NCBI GenBank assembly: GCA_937930305.1
Contig: CALGLE010000039.1
Span: 62,001-126,000, forward strand
Direction: 5' to 3'
Origin: an uncultured Granulosicoccaceae bacterium
Lineage (GTDB): Bacteria > Pseudomonadota > Gammaproteobacteria > Granulosicoccales > Granulosicoccaceae
Length of the DNA: 64,000 nt
The notes under the pieces are model-generated. The model was not told the origin of the DNA, searched no databases, and saw nothing but the letters and a program-made list of their open reading frames with translations. Position 1 is the first letter of the stretch; each line of letters opens with the position of its first letter. Shown one piece after another: positions 18,804 to 26,021 of this stretch. Position numbers and translations under genes: made by a program.

Positions 18804-19124
18804 ATAAAGATTATCAAAGTTTCTATGCACTGATTGCAAGACAATTTGGGCAGGATGAAAGATTGTGTTTGTTATCACGCATCCAAAAAATGCGTTCAGT
18901 CAAATTTTTAATTATGGTTCGAGCAATAGTAAAAACGCACTTAACCAGTCGATTAAACAGAAAAGCTCAAAAATATTTCTGAATTGAACCATGTGTCGCG
19001 TTTCTAAGCGCACCATTCCAACGCTGAAAGCGAAGGGGGTGGAAGAATTCGGCAAACCAGCGAAATATCTCACCACTGCAGTTGAATCGTAGGGCACTGA
19101 CCGGTGGTTCACGGTCCATTAGGT

Positions 19125-19274
19125 ATGTACGAGATAATTACCTTCACTAAATTCACTGACAATGATGCAGATGTCGCCAAAGACATTGCTGGCTGGGGCG
19201 ATATCAGGTTCCTTGATTCCCAGAAACGAAAAATATATTTTCAGTGGCTCGCAACTCTGGATGTTCAGAACTGA
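19125..19274 (+). CDS. Possible small protein or gene remnant (49 aa)
   Basis: The frame encodes a compact acidic/aromatic peptide containing GWGDIRFLDSQKRKIYFQWL. Its composition looks protein-like, but it has no recognisable domain and only a weak ribosome-binding site. It stops 8 bp before the outer terminal repeat at 19282. It could be the 3' tail of a passenger gene from a decayed element. Confidence is low. Confidence 0.22.
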   Translation: MYEIITFTKFTDNDADVAKDIAGWGDIRFLDSQKRKIYFQWLATLDVQN

Positions 19275-19281
19275 ATCCGCG

Positions 19282-19307
19282 CTTTGTGCAACAGCTACAT
19301 AATTCCG
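19282..19307 (+). repeat. Outer copy of the element terminal repeat
   Basis: This 26-bp sequence begins CTTTGTGCAACAG and ends ATAATTCCG. It is identical over its full length, and in the same orientation, to the right end of the mobile element at 23089-23114. The sequence upstream of the two copies differs. It is separated from the element's left end by exactly 8 bp (GAATTTCG). It looks like the right end of a second, related element. Confidence 0.85.
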
Positions 19308-19315
19308 GAATTTCG

Positions 19316-19339
19316 CGGAATTATGTATCACTTGCACAA
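19316..19339 (-). repeat. Left terminal inverted repeat of the element
   Basis: It reads inward CGGAATTATGTA, TCAC, TTGCACAA and matches the reverse complement of 23089-23114 except for the central few bases. Together with the outer copy at 19282-19307 it makes a near-perfect head-to-head palindrome around an 8-bp spacer. Confidence 0.85.
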
Positions 19340-19472
19340 TGAGGTAATTCAATCACTTGCATGGCTTTTTGTAGGCCATAAACCACGATTCACTTCTGAG
19401 GATTGGCTGTGCGCGGGTGGAAATTCATCAGAAGTTACTTCATTCGGCACACGGTTGTTTATCTTAATATTT

Positions 19473-20573
19473 CTAAGCGTTTGGCCATTCGCTTGCTTCA
19501 GCTACTCGCCCATTGACGAAAACACCTTTGGCAAAACCGGTATGCGTTCCTTTTTTTGTTTCAACATAAGTGAGCCTAATGCCACAAACATATTCGGTAA
19601 TATCGACTCTCAAGTCAGAGGTCGGATCGTCAAAAATAGTACGATAAGATATCTTTGTCCAGACGATGTAGTCCAAGTTATCCGGCGACCCTCTTGGAGT
19701 CTGCAACAAATCTTTCGCAAGCTCCATTCCTGTGATTTCCGGCCTAATTTTTTTATTTGGGGGCATAGAAATCAAGTTACATGCGGCGTAGATTGTTCTG
19801 TCCGGAACCATAGAGGCTTGATACGCCCTCAAAGGCTGGTAGATGACTTGTATCTCAACATCAAAGGCCGGCGTCCTTCCATGGTTTCTAAAAGATATAT
19901 TCGGTCTAAGAAAACCGTGTTCCTCGATAACATCGCCAACAACAAGGGATTTTCCGTCCCCGTCGACATAATCAAAAACAACGTCGGCGATTATCCTCGC
20001 TCGCTCAGCGTTCTCGGCGGCTTCAGCGGTTCTATTGGCAGCGCCAAGCTCCCTACGCTGAGTATTAAAAGTAAAAATCACAAAAATTACAGTCGCTGCA
20101 CCAATGAAAATTTGAAAAACCGTAAGAACAACGAGAGCAATAGCAGCTCGCCACATCCCTTCTTGAGCGTTAACGTCTCTTTTGTCTTTGTTGTAGCTAT
20201 TAAGGCTTTCTTGGCGGCTTGGTTTTTTGTCTGCTGTTTTGTCGGGAGTATTTGTGTAATTCGCGGTTTCTTTCCCACCAATCCATTGGCCGGGATTGTC
20301 TATTTCTTGGTGGGTATAAATATGCTCATATTGTCCGGCGTTCCGTCCCTTTTCTGGTGGCCAACTTAAAAATAGCCAAACAAGCAATACAACCGCAGTA
20401 ACAAAAATAATTGCAGTCCAAACAGAAAAATTTACCCACCAAATAAAACGATATCTTTCAGAGCATGTTTTCAATGCGCCGAATGATTCGCGCACACCTG
20501 CGCTTAGCGTGATTCCAGCGAGCAGATCGGACCATTTATCCGTTATGAATCCATTATAGAAACGTTTGAGCAT
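19473..20573 (-). CDS. Passenger protein with two membrane helices
   Basis: I do not recognise the function. The 366-residue product has two strong membrane helices (about 48-70, VWTAIIFVTAVVLLVWLFLS; about 143-168, WRAAIALVVLTVFQIFIGAA) separated by a polar, charged loop. A short Glu/Ala-rich helix follows, then a C-terminal soluble domain with the SFRNHGRTPAFDVEIQV block, which looks like an immunoglobulin-like fold seen in many orphan membrane proteins of genomic islands. The start at 20573 lies inside the upstream HTH gene (31-bp overlap), so the two are probably coupled. A downstream start is also possible. A long frame on the opposite strand is rejected in favour of this one. Confidence 0.62.
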   Translation of the reverse strand: MLKRFYNGFITDKWSDLLAGITLSAGVRESFGALKTCSERYRFIWWVNFSVWTAIIFVTAVVLLVWLFLSWPPEKGRNAGQYEHIYTHQEIDNPGQWIGGKETANYTNTPDKTADKKPSRQESLNSYNKDKRDVNAQEGMWRAAIALVVLTVFQIFIGAATVIFVIFTFNTQRRELGAANRTAEAAENAERARIIADVVFDYVDGDGKSLVVGDVIEEHGFLRPNISFRNHGRTPAFDVEIQVIYQPLRAYQASMVPDRTIYAACNLISMPPNKKIRPEITGMELAKDLLQTPRGSPDNLDYIVWTKISYRTIFDDPTSDLRVDITEYVCGIRLTYVETKKGTHTGFAKGVFVNGRVAEASEWPNA

Positions 20574-20785
20574 CCTATCGCCTCAAGTATTTGCAGCATA
20601 AACACCGCGCTGAATGTGCCTCTCGAAATCTTATTTGAGAGGGACTGAGGCGTTTCCTTAATGCCGTAAGCCTCTTCGAGCATCCTAGCAAGCTCTACTT
20701 GCTTGATATTACGACGCCCAAGCTCAGCTTTCAGGATACCTCTAGCACGGGCCTTCCATTCATCGTCCATAGCGACTTTTGACAT
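20543..20785 (-). CDS. DUF6471-like small helix-turn-helix protein
   Basis: This 80-residue protein resembles the DUF6471 family: WKARARGILKAELGRRNIKQ, then ELARMLEEAYGIKETPQSLSNKISRGTFSA. The pattern is a single HTH related to Cro/C1-type repressors. It is the first minus-strand gene leftwards from the divergent region shared with the transposase, so it may regulate transposition or the downstream two-TM protein (inference). The start could be Met1 or Met6. Confidence 0.7.
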   Translation of the reverse strand: MSKVAMDDEWKARARGILKAELGRRNIKQVELARMLEEAYGIKETPQSLSNKISRGTFSAVFMLQILEAIGCSNVSIMDS

Positions 20786-20836
20786 ATTAAATACACATTA
20801 ATGAATATATATTTATTATAAATGTTTATTTATCGC

Positions 20837-20864
20837 TTGCATAGTATACATATATGTGTATAAT
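20837..20864 (+). promoter_or_regulatory. Promoter of the transposase gene
   Basis: TTGCAT (20837-20842) and TATAAT (20859-20864) are separated by 16 bp. The expected transcription start near 20871 is only about 5 nt before the transposase ATG (20876), so the mRNA would be nearly leaderless. The surroundings are very AT-rich and contain several TATATG/CATATA palindromes, possible sites for the divergent HTH protein. Confidence 0.6.
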
Positions 20865-20875
20865 TAAACGCATAT

Positions 20876-21889
20876 ATGAAACGCACATCACACGAACAGC
20901 ACTACCTCCTATCAGCGAAAGCACGCAGCTTCTCGCTTATGGATATTGCTCGCCTGGCAGATGATGAGGCATGGGAGCTTTTCAAAGAAGCGCGCTGGCC
21001 CGAGGGCGTTGCTTGCCCGAAGTGTGACCACAAAGAGCACTACTGGCTTGGCACCCGTAAGCAATGGCGTTGCAAGTGCTGCAAACATACATTCAGCGTT
21101 ACCAGTGGTTCGATCTTTTCAAACCACAAGCTGCCCCTGAACACCTATTTAATGGCGATTGCGTTGTACAGCAATTGCGCCAAGGGTATGTCTGCGCTGC
21201 AATTAAGCCGTGACCTGAACGTGCAATACAAAACAGCGTTTGTTTTATCCCATAAAATGCGTGAATCGTTGATGGACGCACAAACTGCCAAGTTGGATGA
21301 TGAGGTAGAAATTGACGCTGCATACGTTAACGGCCACGTTCGCCCAGCTAACCACATTGCGAACCGTGTTGATCGCCGCAAGAAAGAGAACCAAGACCCT
21401 AACAAGCGTGCTGTATTAGTACTGCGTGAGCGTCACGAGAACGAAGGTGAAGGCGGTTTTAAGACGGTTACGGCAATCGCTAAGGCTGAGACAGAAGAAT
21501 CAGTAGAGGCGTTCGTAGCGCGTCACGTTGAGCCTGGAACCACTATCTCAGCCGACGAGAGCAACGCTTACAACTCATTGCACGCTAAATTTAAAATGGA
21601 GCGTGTTAATCACTCAGTAGAGTACGTCGCTAAGTGTGGCGCTAACACGAACCAAGCTGAATCGTTCTTTTCACGCTTTCGTCGCATGCAGTTGGGCCAA
21701 GTTCATCGCTTCGGCAACCTGTATCTGGACCGCTACGCGAACGAGGCGGCTTACCGTGAAGATACTCGCCGGAAATCAAATGGAGCGATCTTCGCCGATG
21801 TGATCGGGCGATGTGGCGCGGCTAAGGTCTCTCGGGAGTTCTGTGGCTACTGGCAGGGCAACAAGAAGCAGGCTGAAACATTAATCTAG
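20876..21889 (+). CDS. IS1595-family transposase
   Basis: This 337-residue DDE-type transposase carries out cut-and-paste or copy-type movement of the element. The N-terminal zinc ribbon shows CPKC at 47-50 and CKCC at 66-69. The catalytic core has Asp147 (EIDAAYVNGH), Asp227 (SADESNAYN) and the TNQAESFFSRFRRMQLG block (residues 258-274) carrying the third catalytic residue (Asn259 or Glu262) and a basic residue. The protein is full length with no frameshift, so the element may be active. It has a strong promoter and almost no leader. Its stop codon overlaps the stop of the convergent DUF2335 gene in the shared tetranucleotide CTAG (21886-21889). Confidence 0.92.
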   Translation: MKRTSHEQHYLLSAKARSFSLMDIARLADDEAWELFKEARWPEGVACPKCDHKEHYWLGTRKQWRCKCCKHTFSVTSGSIFSNHKLPLNTYLMAIALYSNCAKGMSALQLSRDLNVQYKTAFVLSHKMRESLMDAQTAKLDDEVEIDAAYVNGHVRPANHIANRVDRRKKENQDPNKRAVLVLRERHENEGEGGFKTVTAIAKAETEESVEAFVARHVEPGTTISADESNAYNSLHAKFKMERVNHSVEYVAKCGANTNQAESFFSRFRRMQLGQVHRFGNLYLDRYANEAAYREDTRRKSNGAIFADVIGRCGAAKVSREFCGYWQGNKKQAETLI

Positions 21890-22314
21890 TGTTCTTTTTC
21901 GCTCGAATCTTTGCTCTTTTGCCGACCCATAACGAAAACAGCAACCAAGCCAATAACACCAGCTGACCCGATAAAAGAACCGGCTCCTTCTTTTCCGTTT
22001 ATCGCTAGAAAAGTTCCCGCGGCAATGCTAACGATTCCGATTAAAAAACCAAAAACACTACCAATTATCTCGCTCAAGCTGTTGAATCCTGCTGTACGCC
22101 TATTAGCCTCTAAAACCCCTTGCTCAATCTTATGTCGATGATTAGCTTCACTCTCAGCCATAGCAAAGATTTTTGCCGCAAGTCCAGGCTCAATATCTTC
22201 ATATTTCGCAAGAATCGAAGGAGGAGGAATCGGCCCTTCAAAGGAGGCACTTTCCGCTGTGATTTCTAATTTTTTTAATTCATCCGGAGCTTCAAGAGTT
22301 GTATTTTCTTCCAT
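21886..22314 (-). CDS. DUF2335-family membrane protein
   Basis: This passenger protein of about 142 residues (counting from Met at 22314) has the DUF2335 signature: IPPPSILAKYEDIEPGLAAK, then IFAMAESEANHRHKIEQG. Two C-terminal membrane helices follow (about 88-107 and 114-133), with a short basic tail. DUF2335 proteins have no settled function; they are common in accessory regions. The frame is open to 22389, but the internal start directly after the upstream small gene fits an operon better. It is transcribed towards the transposase and shares stop-codon bases with it. Confidence 0.75.
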   Translation of the reverse strand: MEENTTLEAPDELKKLEITAESASFEGPIPPPSILAKYEDIEPGLAAKIFAMAESEANHRHKIEQGVLEANRRTAGFNSLSEIIGSVFGFLIGIVSIAAGTFLAINGKEGAGSFIGSAGVIGLVAVFVMGRQKSKDSSEKEH

Positions 22315-22321
22315 ACGGGGG

Positions 22322-22540
22322 CTAGTGTTTTTTAGGTTCCGTCGCCTTGTTTTGCGCTGCAACTTGGTTTGAAGCACGGAATAATTCATTGCCGACTATT
22401 TTCCAATCCGAGTAAAGCGCTTCGACGTCTGAGTCGTGAAGTATGTCTTGAGCGTCAATAAAGTTTGCACGCCCACTAGTAGGCGCGATAACAAGTACAG
22501 CGCCTAATCCGGACAGAAAGTGTGCGAGTTTCTGATTCAC
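22322..22540 (-). CDS. Small exported passenger peptide
   Basis: This 72-residue product starts at a GTG with an AAGGGG Shine-Dalgarno 5 nt upstream. It has a signal-like hydrophobic N-terminus (LAHFLSGLGAVLVIAPTSG) and a short polar tail containing DSDVEALYSDWKIVGNELF, then a Gln/Asn/Lys-rich end. It ends 8 bp before the DUF2335 start, so the two form a pair. I do not know the family; the spacing and SD make it a real gene. Confidence 0.6.
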   Translation of the reverse strand: MNQKLAHFLSGLGAVLVIAPTSGRANFIDAQDILHDSDVEALYSDWKIVGNELFRASNQVAAQNKATEPKKH

Positions 22541-22618
22541 GAATACCCCTTAAAAAAGTACATATCCGTTAGTTTACAGCAATCAATAAATCACTTTAAA
22601 ACACAAATTACCATAATG

Positions 22619-23056
22619 TCATTGCCTCAACCACCATAACTGAACCCCACCGTCCCGCCCAACCTCTTTAACCAACCCCCGCGCCTGCAACTTATAAACA
22701 ATGGTCCGAACTGAGGCTATCTGTTTTAGCCGGTTAGAGCGGGTTATAGGGTCTTGAGCGAACTGTTCGCATTCACGGGCAATGTCTTCAATGGATAGAG
22801 GCTTACCTGAATCTCGCATCACGTCCAGAACCGAGCGTGTCCCTTCACGATTCTTGAAGTAAACGCTTCTGATTGAGTTGGTACGAACAGCCTTGATCGC
22901 GTTAACCCGGTAGGTAGGGTCGAACGCCTTGATCGACATGCCCAGCGCATCAGCAATCACCCGCAAGTCTTCGGCTTCTTTTTCTAGCGTTCTGATCTTG
23001 CCCAAAATACGGGCGCGGCGTTTGACCAATTGGCCCACAATGATCTTGTTTCCCAT
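22619..23056 (-). CDS. Winged-helix-like passenger protein
   Basis: This 145-residue protein (from Met at 23056) has a short coiled-coil N-terminus (KRRARILGKIRTLEKEAEDL) and a C-terminal half that reads like a winged helix: SVLDVMRDSGKPLSIEDIAR, then VRTIVYKLQARGLVKEVGRD. It may be a DNA-binding regulator of the cargo. The frame extends to a TTG at 23098 within the right terminal repeat, but the ATG is preferred. It is the first gene inside the right end of the element and is transcribed leftwards, away from lexA. Confidence 0.6.
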   Translation of the reverse strand: MGNKIIVGQLVKRRARILGKIRTLEKEAEDLRVIADALGMSIKAFDPTYRVNAIKAVRTNSIRSVYFKNREGTRSVLDVMRDSGKPLSIEDIARECEQFAQDPITRSNRLKQIASVRTIVYKLQARGLVKEVGRDGGVQLWWLRQ

Positions 23057-23088
23057 CCCAAAATGATACTTTTGTGATAGCCCAATTT

Positions 23089-23114
23089 CTTTGTGCAACA
23101 GCTACATAATTCCG
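23089..23114 (+). repeat. Right terminal inverted repeat of the element
   Basis: It begins CTTTGTGCAACAG and ends ATAATTCCG. It is identical to the outer copy at 19282-19307 and inverted relative to the left end at 19316-19339. It marks the junction between the element and the lexA regulatory region. Confidence 0.85.
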
Positions 23115-23132
23115 GGCAATTCCCCCCAAACC

Positions 23133-23161
23133 TTGCACTTTTCCTTAACTGTAAATACAAT
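23133..23161 (+). promoter_or_regulatory. lexA promoter
   Basis: TTGCAC (23133-23138) and TACAAT (23156-23161) are separated by 17 bp, close to the sigma-70 consensus. The LexA box starts 5 bp downstream of the -10. The -35 lies 18 bp from the right end of the mobile element, so the promoter is outside the element. Confidence 0.7.
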
Positions 23162-23166
23162 CAGCC

Positions 23167-23182
23167 CTGTATACAGAAACAG
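23167..23182 (+). promoter_or_regulatory. LexA box (SOS operator)
   Basis: CTGTATACAGAAACAG fits the consensus CTGT-N8-ACAG perfectly and covers the expected transcription start. A second, weaker match (CTGT-N8-TCAG, 23149-23164) overlaps the -10. They indicate autorepression of lexA and SOS control of the downstream imuA-imuB genes. Confidence 0.88.
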
Positions 23183-23204
23183 TGCCATCCAACCGCACCG
23201 GAAA

Positions 23205-23825
23205 ATGAGTCAAACCATGCAGGAACTGACGAAGCGCCAACAAGAAATCCTGAGCATGATCCAGGATCACATTCAAAGCACGGGGTATCCGCCCACGCGC
23301 ACAGACATCTGCGAGCATTTTGGCTTTCGCTCGCCGACCGCGGCCGATGATCACCTCCGGGCGCTAGAGAAAAAAGGGGTTATAGAGCTCATTCCTGGGG
23401 CTTCGCGCGGCATTCGTGTCACCAGCGAGTTTGAAGAACAGGATGGTTTGCCATTGGTGGGCAAGGTGGCCGCTGGGGAACCCATCATGTCGGATGAACA
23501 CATTGAAGAGTTCATTCCAGTGGATGCCGATCTCTTCTACCCTCACGCGGACTACTTTCTGCGTGTTGATGGCATGAGTATGCAAAACATTGGCATTTTC
23601 GATGGGGACTTATTGGCCGTGCACAGCACAAAGAAAGCTGAGAACAACCAAATCGTGGTGGCTCGTGTGGACGATGAAGTGACCGTTAAGCGGTTTCGTC
23701 AACGCGGCAACATCGTCACGCTGTTACCTGAAAACGATGACTTTACCCCCATCAAAGTCGACTTACGGCAACAAGATTTCAGCATCGAAGGGCTGTATGT
23801 TGGGGTGTTGCGCCGTGATCACTGA
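23205..23825 (+). CDS. lexA: SOS repressor LexA
   Basis: LexA represses SOS genes and cleaves itself when RecA filaments form. The 206-residue protein has the winged-helix DNA-binding domain (SPTAADDHLRALEKKGVIEL, about 43-62), the Ala90-Gly91 cleavage site (VAAGEPI), and the catalytic Ser125 (DGMSMQNIG) and Lys162 (DEVTVKRF). The start at 23205 follows a weak GGAAA; Met5 (MQELTKRQQ) at 23217 is also possible and matches the length of E. coli LexA more closely. It is followed 31 bp later by imuA, forming the lexA-imuA-imuB cassette. The gene belongs to the host chromosome, not to the element beside it. Confidence 0.95.
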   Translation: MSQTMQELTKRQQEILSMIQDHIQSTGYPPTRTDICEHFGFRSPTAADDHLRALEKKGVIELIPGASRGIRVTSEFEEQDGLPLVGKVAAGEPIMSDEHIEEFIPVDADLFYPHADYFLRVDGMSMQNIGIFDGDLLAVHSTKKAENNQIVVARVDDEVTVKRFRQRGNIVTLLPENDDFTPIKVDLRQQDFSIEGLYVGVLRRDH

Positions 23826-23856
23826 ATTCACTTAAACAAGCGCAGCCTTCTCCACT

Positions 23857-24594
23857 ATGAACACCGTTGCTCTGGAATCTCTATTAAAGTCGCAAGTGGG
23901 TGTTTGGCGTGGCAGCGATCGCTATAACGATGCTGACTCGGTGTCTACCGGGTTTGCCGCACTGGATGCGGCTTTGCCATCACGTGGCTGGGCTAGCGGT
24001 TGTTTAACGGAGCTGCTGGTTGGGAACCATGGTATTGGTGAATTCAGCTTATTACTACCTGCCATTAAACAACTAACCAATCAAGCACAGTGGGTGGCGC
24101 TCATTCAACCCCCGTTCATTCCCTACGCCCCAGCCTTGGGCAATGCAGGGGTTAAGTTAGAACAACTGTTGGTGGTGAACCCACCGGATGATAAATCGGC
24201 ATTATGGGCCAGCGAGCAATGCTTACGCTCTGGCGTATTTGCGTGTGTCATCACCTGGGCGCAGCGCAGCACACCACAGAAACAACGGCGTTTACAAATC
24301 GCTTCGGAAACGGGCAGCAGCATCGCCATCATGTATCGGCCAAGCTCAACACGCAGCGAACACTCACCCGCCGCACTGCGCTTAACTCTCAATCAAAACC
24401 CATCAGCATCGCAACTGATGCTGGACATCATAAAAGTGCGTAACGGCAAACCTCAATCGGTTGAACTGGGTCTGCATACCTTCGATCAACCACAAGGGGT
24501 GGCTTGGCCCGGGATGTCACATTCACAAACCTCAGTGAACGTGCTGTCGTTACACGACTTAGCACTGGCAGCGGTTATGCCAAAACACAATTAA
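23857..24594 (+). CDS. imuA: Translesion synthesis accessory protein ImuA
   Basis: ImuA is a RecA/SulA-like accessory protein of the ImuA-ImuB-DnaE2 mutasome, which copies damaged DNA and causes induced mutation. The 245-residue product shows STGFAALDAALPSRGWASGC, LTELLVGNHGIGE, then VALIQPPFIPYAPAL and a RecA-fold core. The P-loop is degenerate compared with RecA (GNHGIGE). It lies directly behind lexA, so it should be induced from the LexA-controlled promoter. The next gene, imuB, starts 15 bp after it. Confidence 0.9.
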   Translation: MNTVALESLLKSQVGVWRGSDRYNDADSVSTGFAALDAALPSRGWASGCLTELLVGNHGIGEFSLLLPAIKQLTNQAQWVALIQPPFIPYAPALGNAGVKLEQLLVVNPPDDKSALWASEQCLRSGVFACVITWAQRSTPQKQRRLQIASETGSSIAIMYRPSSTRSEHSPAALRLTLNQNPSASQLMLDIIKVRNGKPQSVELGLHTFDQPQGVAWPGMSHSQTSVNVLSLHDLALAAVMPKHN

Positions 24595-24608
24595 GTTTTG
24601 GCATTGAT

Positions 24609-26021
24609 ATGCTTTGGGCCGCTCTGTATTTTCCACAACTGCCTCTAGAGGGTTCGCCGTGGGGGCACCCTGACTACCCTCACCCAGCAGCCATCGTTCA
24701 CTCAGTCGGTACCAAACGATCTTTAGTCGCAGCCAATACGGCAGCCATTAAACTGGGTATTAATGCGGGGTTACCGCTGAAAAATGCTTACGCGGTTGCA
24801 CCCAATTTACAAGTGCAAGAATTTGATGAGCACGCCCAGGCTGAACACTTAAAACAACTTACCCTGTGGGCCATGCAGTACTCCTCTTGGGTGTCCCCTG
24901 AAGCTCCTGACACTATTTTGATTGAAGCTGAGGCAAGCCTTAAATTATTTGGCGGGTTACGTGAGTTATATCGTCGATGGTTAACCGATGCTGCTCGCCA
25001 ACACTTAACGCTTCATATTGGCATTGCCACCACTCAAAAAGCTGCGGTGTTATTTGCCAAAGCTGGGCAACGCATGCCAGCGACCGATACGCAAACTCTG
25101 AGTATCTTATTAAACAGCTTGGCAGTGGAGCACCTTCCACTGGATGCGTTTGTGTTCAAAGGTTTGCGCCAATCTGGCATACGCACCGTTAAACAGCTAC
25201 GTGAATTAAAACCTGCGGCATTAACGCGGCGCTTTGGCACCCACATCACGGATTATCTTTATAAGTTGGATGGCACTTTGCCAGACCCCAGGGACGCCTT
25301 TGTCCCACCGGAAACATTTGTTGAGGGGGCTGATTTACCACTAGAAGCCCCCGACACAGGCGCATTGACGTTCCCACTGAATCGCTTACTGAATGCGCTG
25401 AGCGGTTATTTAACATTAAATGACCTGGGTGTACGAGAACTCACCCTGCGCTTAACACACCATAAAGTGGAAGAGAGCGCCGTGATCATTGGTTTTCTTG
25501 ACCCCACATCCAACCGCACACACTTATTAAAAACCGCGGTGGAACGTTTAGCGAATATCGTTTTACCCGCTCCGGTATTGCGCATCACCTTACACGCAAC
25601 CGATTTAGCTCCCATTGAACGTAATGCGCGGGATTTATTTCAAAAGAGCCACGCTCAAGCACACAGTATTGAGCAAGTCATGGATAACCTGGCCGCTCGG
25701 CTGGGCCGGGAAGCACTCTATATTGCGTTGCCCGATGATGACCATCGACCGGAGAAAGCCTGGTTGGCAGAAGTATTAAAAACTCAGCACCCTAAGTTTC
25801 AGTGGCCAGCTCGACCTTTGTGGCTCTACCCCAAGCCACAAGAGGCTAATTGCCATTTAACGGTTATATCAGCAGCCGAACGTATTGAGAACGGTTGGTG
25901 GGACAACATCGACGTGCGGCGTGACTATTTCATCGCCAGTGACCCCAATGGGGCGTGTTATTGGGTCTACAAACCACGAAATGCAAACAATCGATGGTTT
26001 ATACACGGCATTTTTGCCTAA
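24609..26021 (+). CDS. imuB: Y-family polymerase-like protein ImuB
   Basis: ImuB is a catalytically inactive relative of Y-family DNA polymerases that links ImuA, the sliding clamp and DnaE2. The chosen start MLWAALYFPQLPLEG (24609, 470 aa) matches family N-termini; the open frame extends back into imuA. The palm lacks the acidic residues of active enzymes: the first motif reads LWAALYFPQL rather than the usual DMDAFFAS-type pattern, and the second reads LIEAEASLKLFGG. The C-terminus ends in the typical ANNRWFIHGIFA. It ends the cassette here; the dnaE2 gene that normally follows is at 47185. Confidence 0.92.
   Translation: MLWAALYFPQLPLEGSPWGHPDYPHPAAIVHSVGTKRSLVAANTAAIKLGINAGLPLKNAYAVAPNLQVQEFDEHAQAEHLKQLTLWAMQYSSWVSPEAPDTILIEAEASLKLFGGLRELYRRWLTDAARQHLTLHIGIATTQKAAVLFAKAGQRMPATDTQTLSILLNSLAVEHLPLDAFVFKGLRQSGIRTVKQLRELKPAALTRRFGTHITDYLYKLDGTLPDPRDAFVPPETFVEGADLPLEAPDTGALTFPLNRLLNALSGYLTLNDLGVRELTLRLTHHKVEESAVIIGFLDPTSNRTHLLKTAVERLANIVLPAPVLRITLHATDLAPIERNARDLFQKSHAQAHSIEQVMDNLAARLGREALYIALPDDDHRPEKAWLAEVLKTQHPKFQWPARPLWLYPKPQEANCHLTVISAAERIENGWWDNIDVRRDYFIASDPNGACYWVYKPRNANNRWFIHGIFA

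Larger units (their letters stand above)
18804..19315. other. Intergenic stretch with degenerate coding traces
   Basis: No intact gene is visible. Two short frames could be remnants or small genes: 18991-19092 (33 codons, MCRVSKRTIPTLKAKG...) and 19125-19274 (49 codons, MYEIITFTKFTDNDADVAKD...). Neither has a clear Shine-Dalgarno. The stretch ends in a copy of the terminal repeat of the neighbouring mobile element, so it may be the remains of an older, related insertion. Confidence 0.4.
19316..23114. mobile_element. IS1595-family element with passenger genes
   Basis: This 3.8-kb element is bounded by imperfect terminal inverted repeats. The left end (19316-19339) starts CGGAATTATGTA and ends TTGCACAA; the right end (23089-23114) is its reverse complement apart from a 4-5 bp central difference. 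Inside are an IS1595-family transposase (20876-21889) and five other genes, all on the minus strand. Family knowledge: IS1595 elements make 8-bp target duplications and several groups carry passenger genes. The immediate flanks here (GAATTTCG left, GGCAATTC right) do not match, so no intact target duplication is visible. The right end lies 18 bp before the lexA -35 box. Confidence 0.8.

Noticed and set aside
19284..20369. 361-residue open frame on the plus strand
   Set aside because: It lies opposite the two-TM protein gene, which has coherent membrane helices and overlaps an HTH gene; the plus frame has odd composition and starts inside the terminal repeat.
19308..23122. 8-bp target duplication flanking the element
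   Set aside because: The left 8 bp (GAATTTCG) and right 8 bp (GGCAATTC) differ, so I do not claim a duplication.
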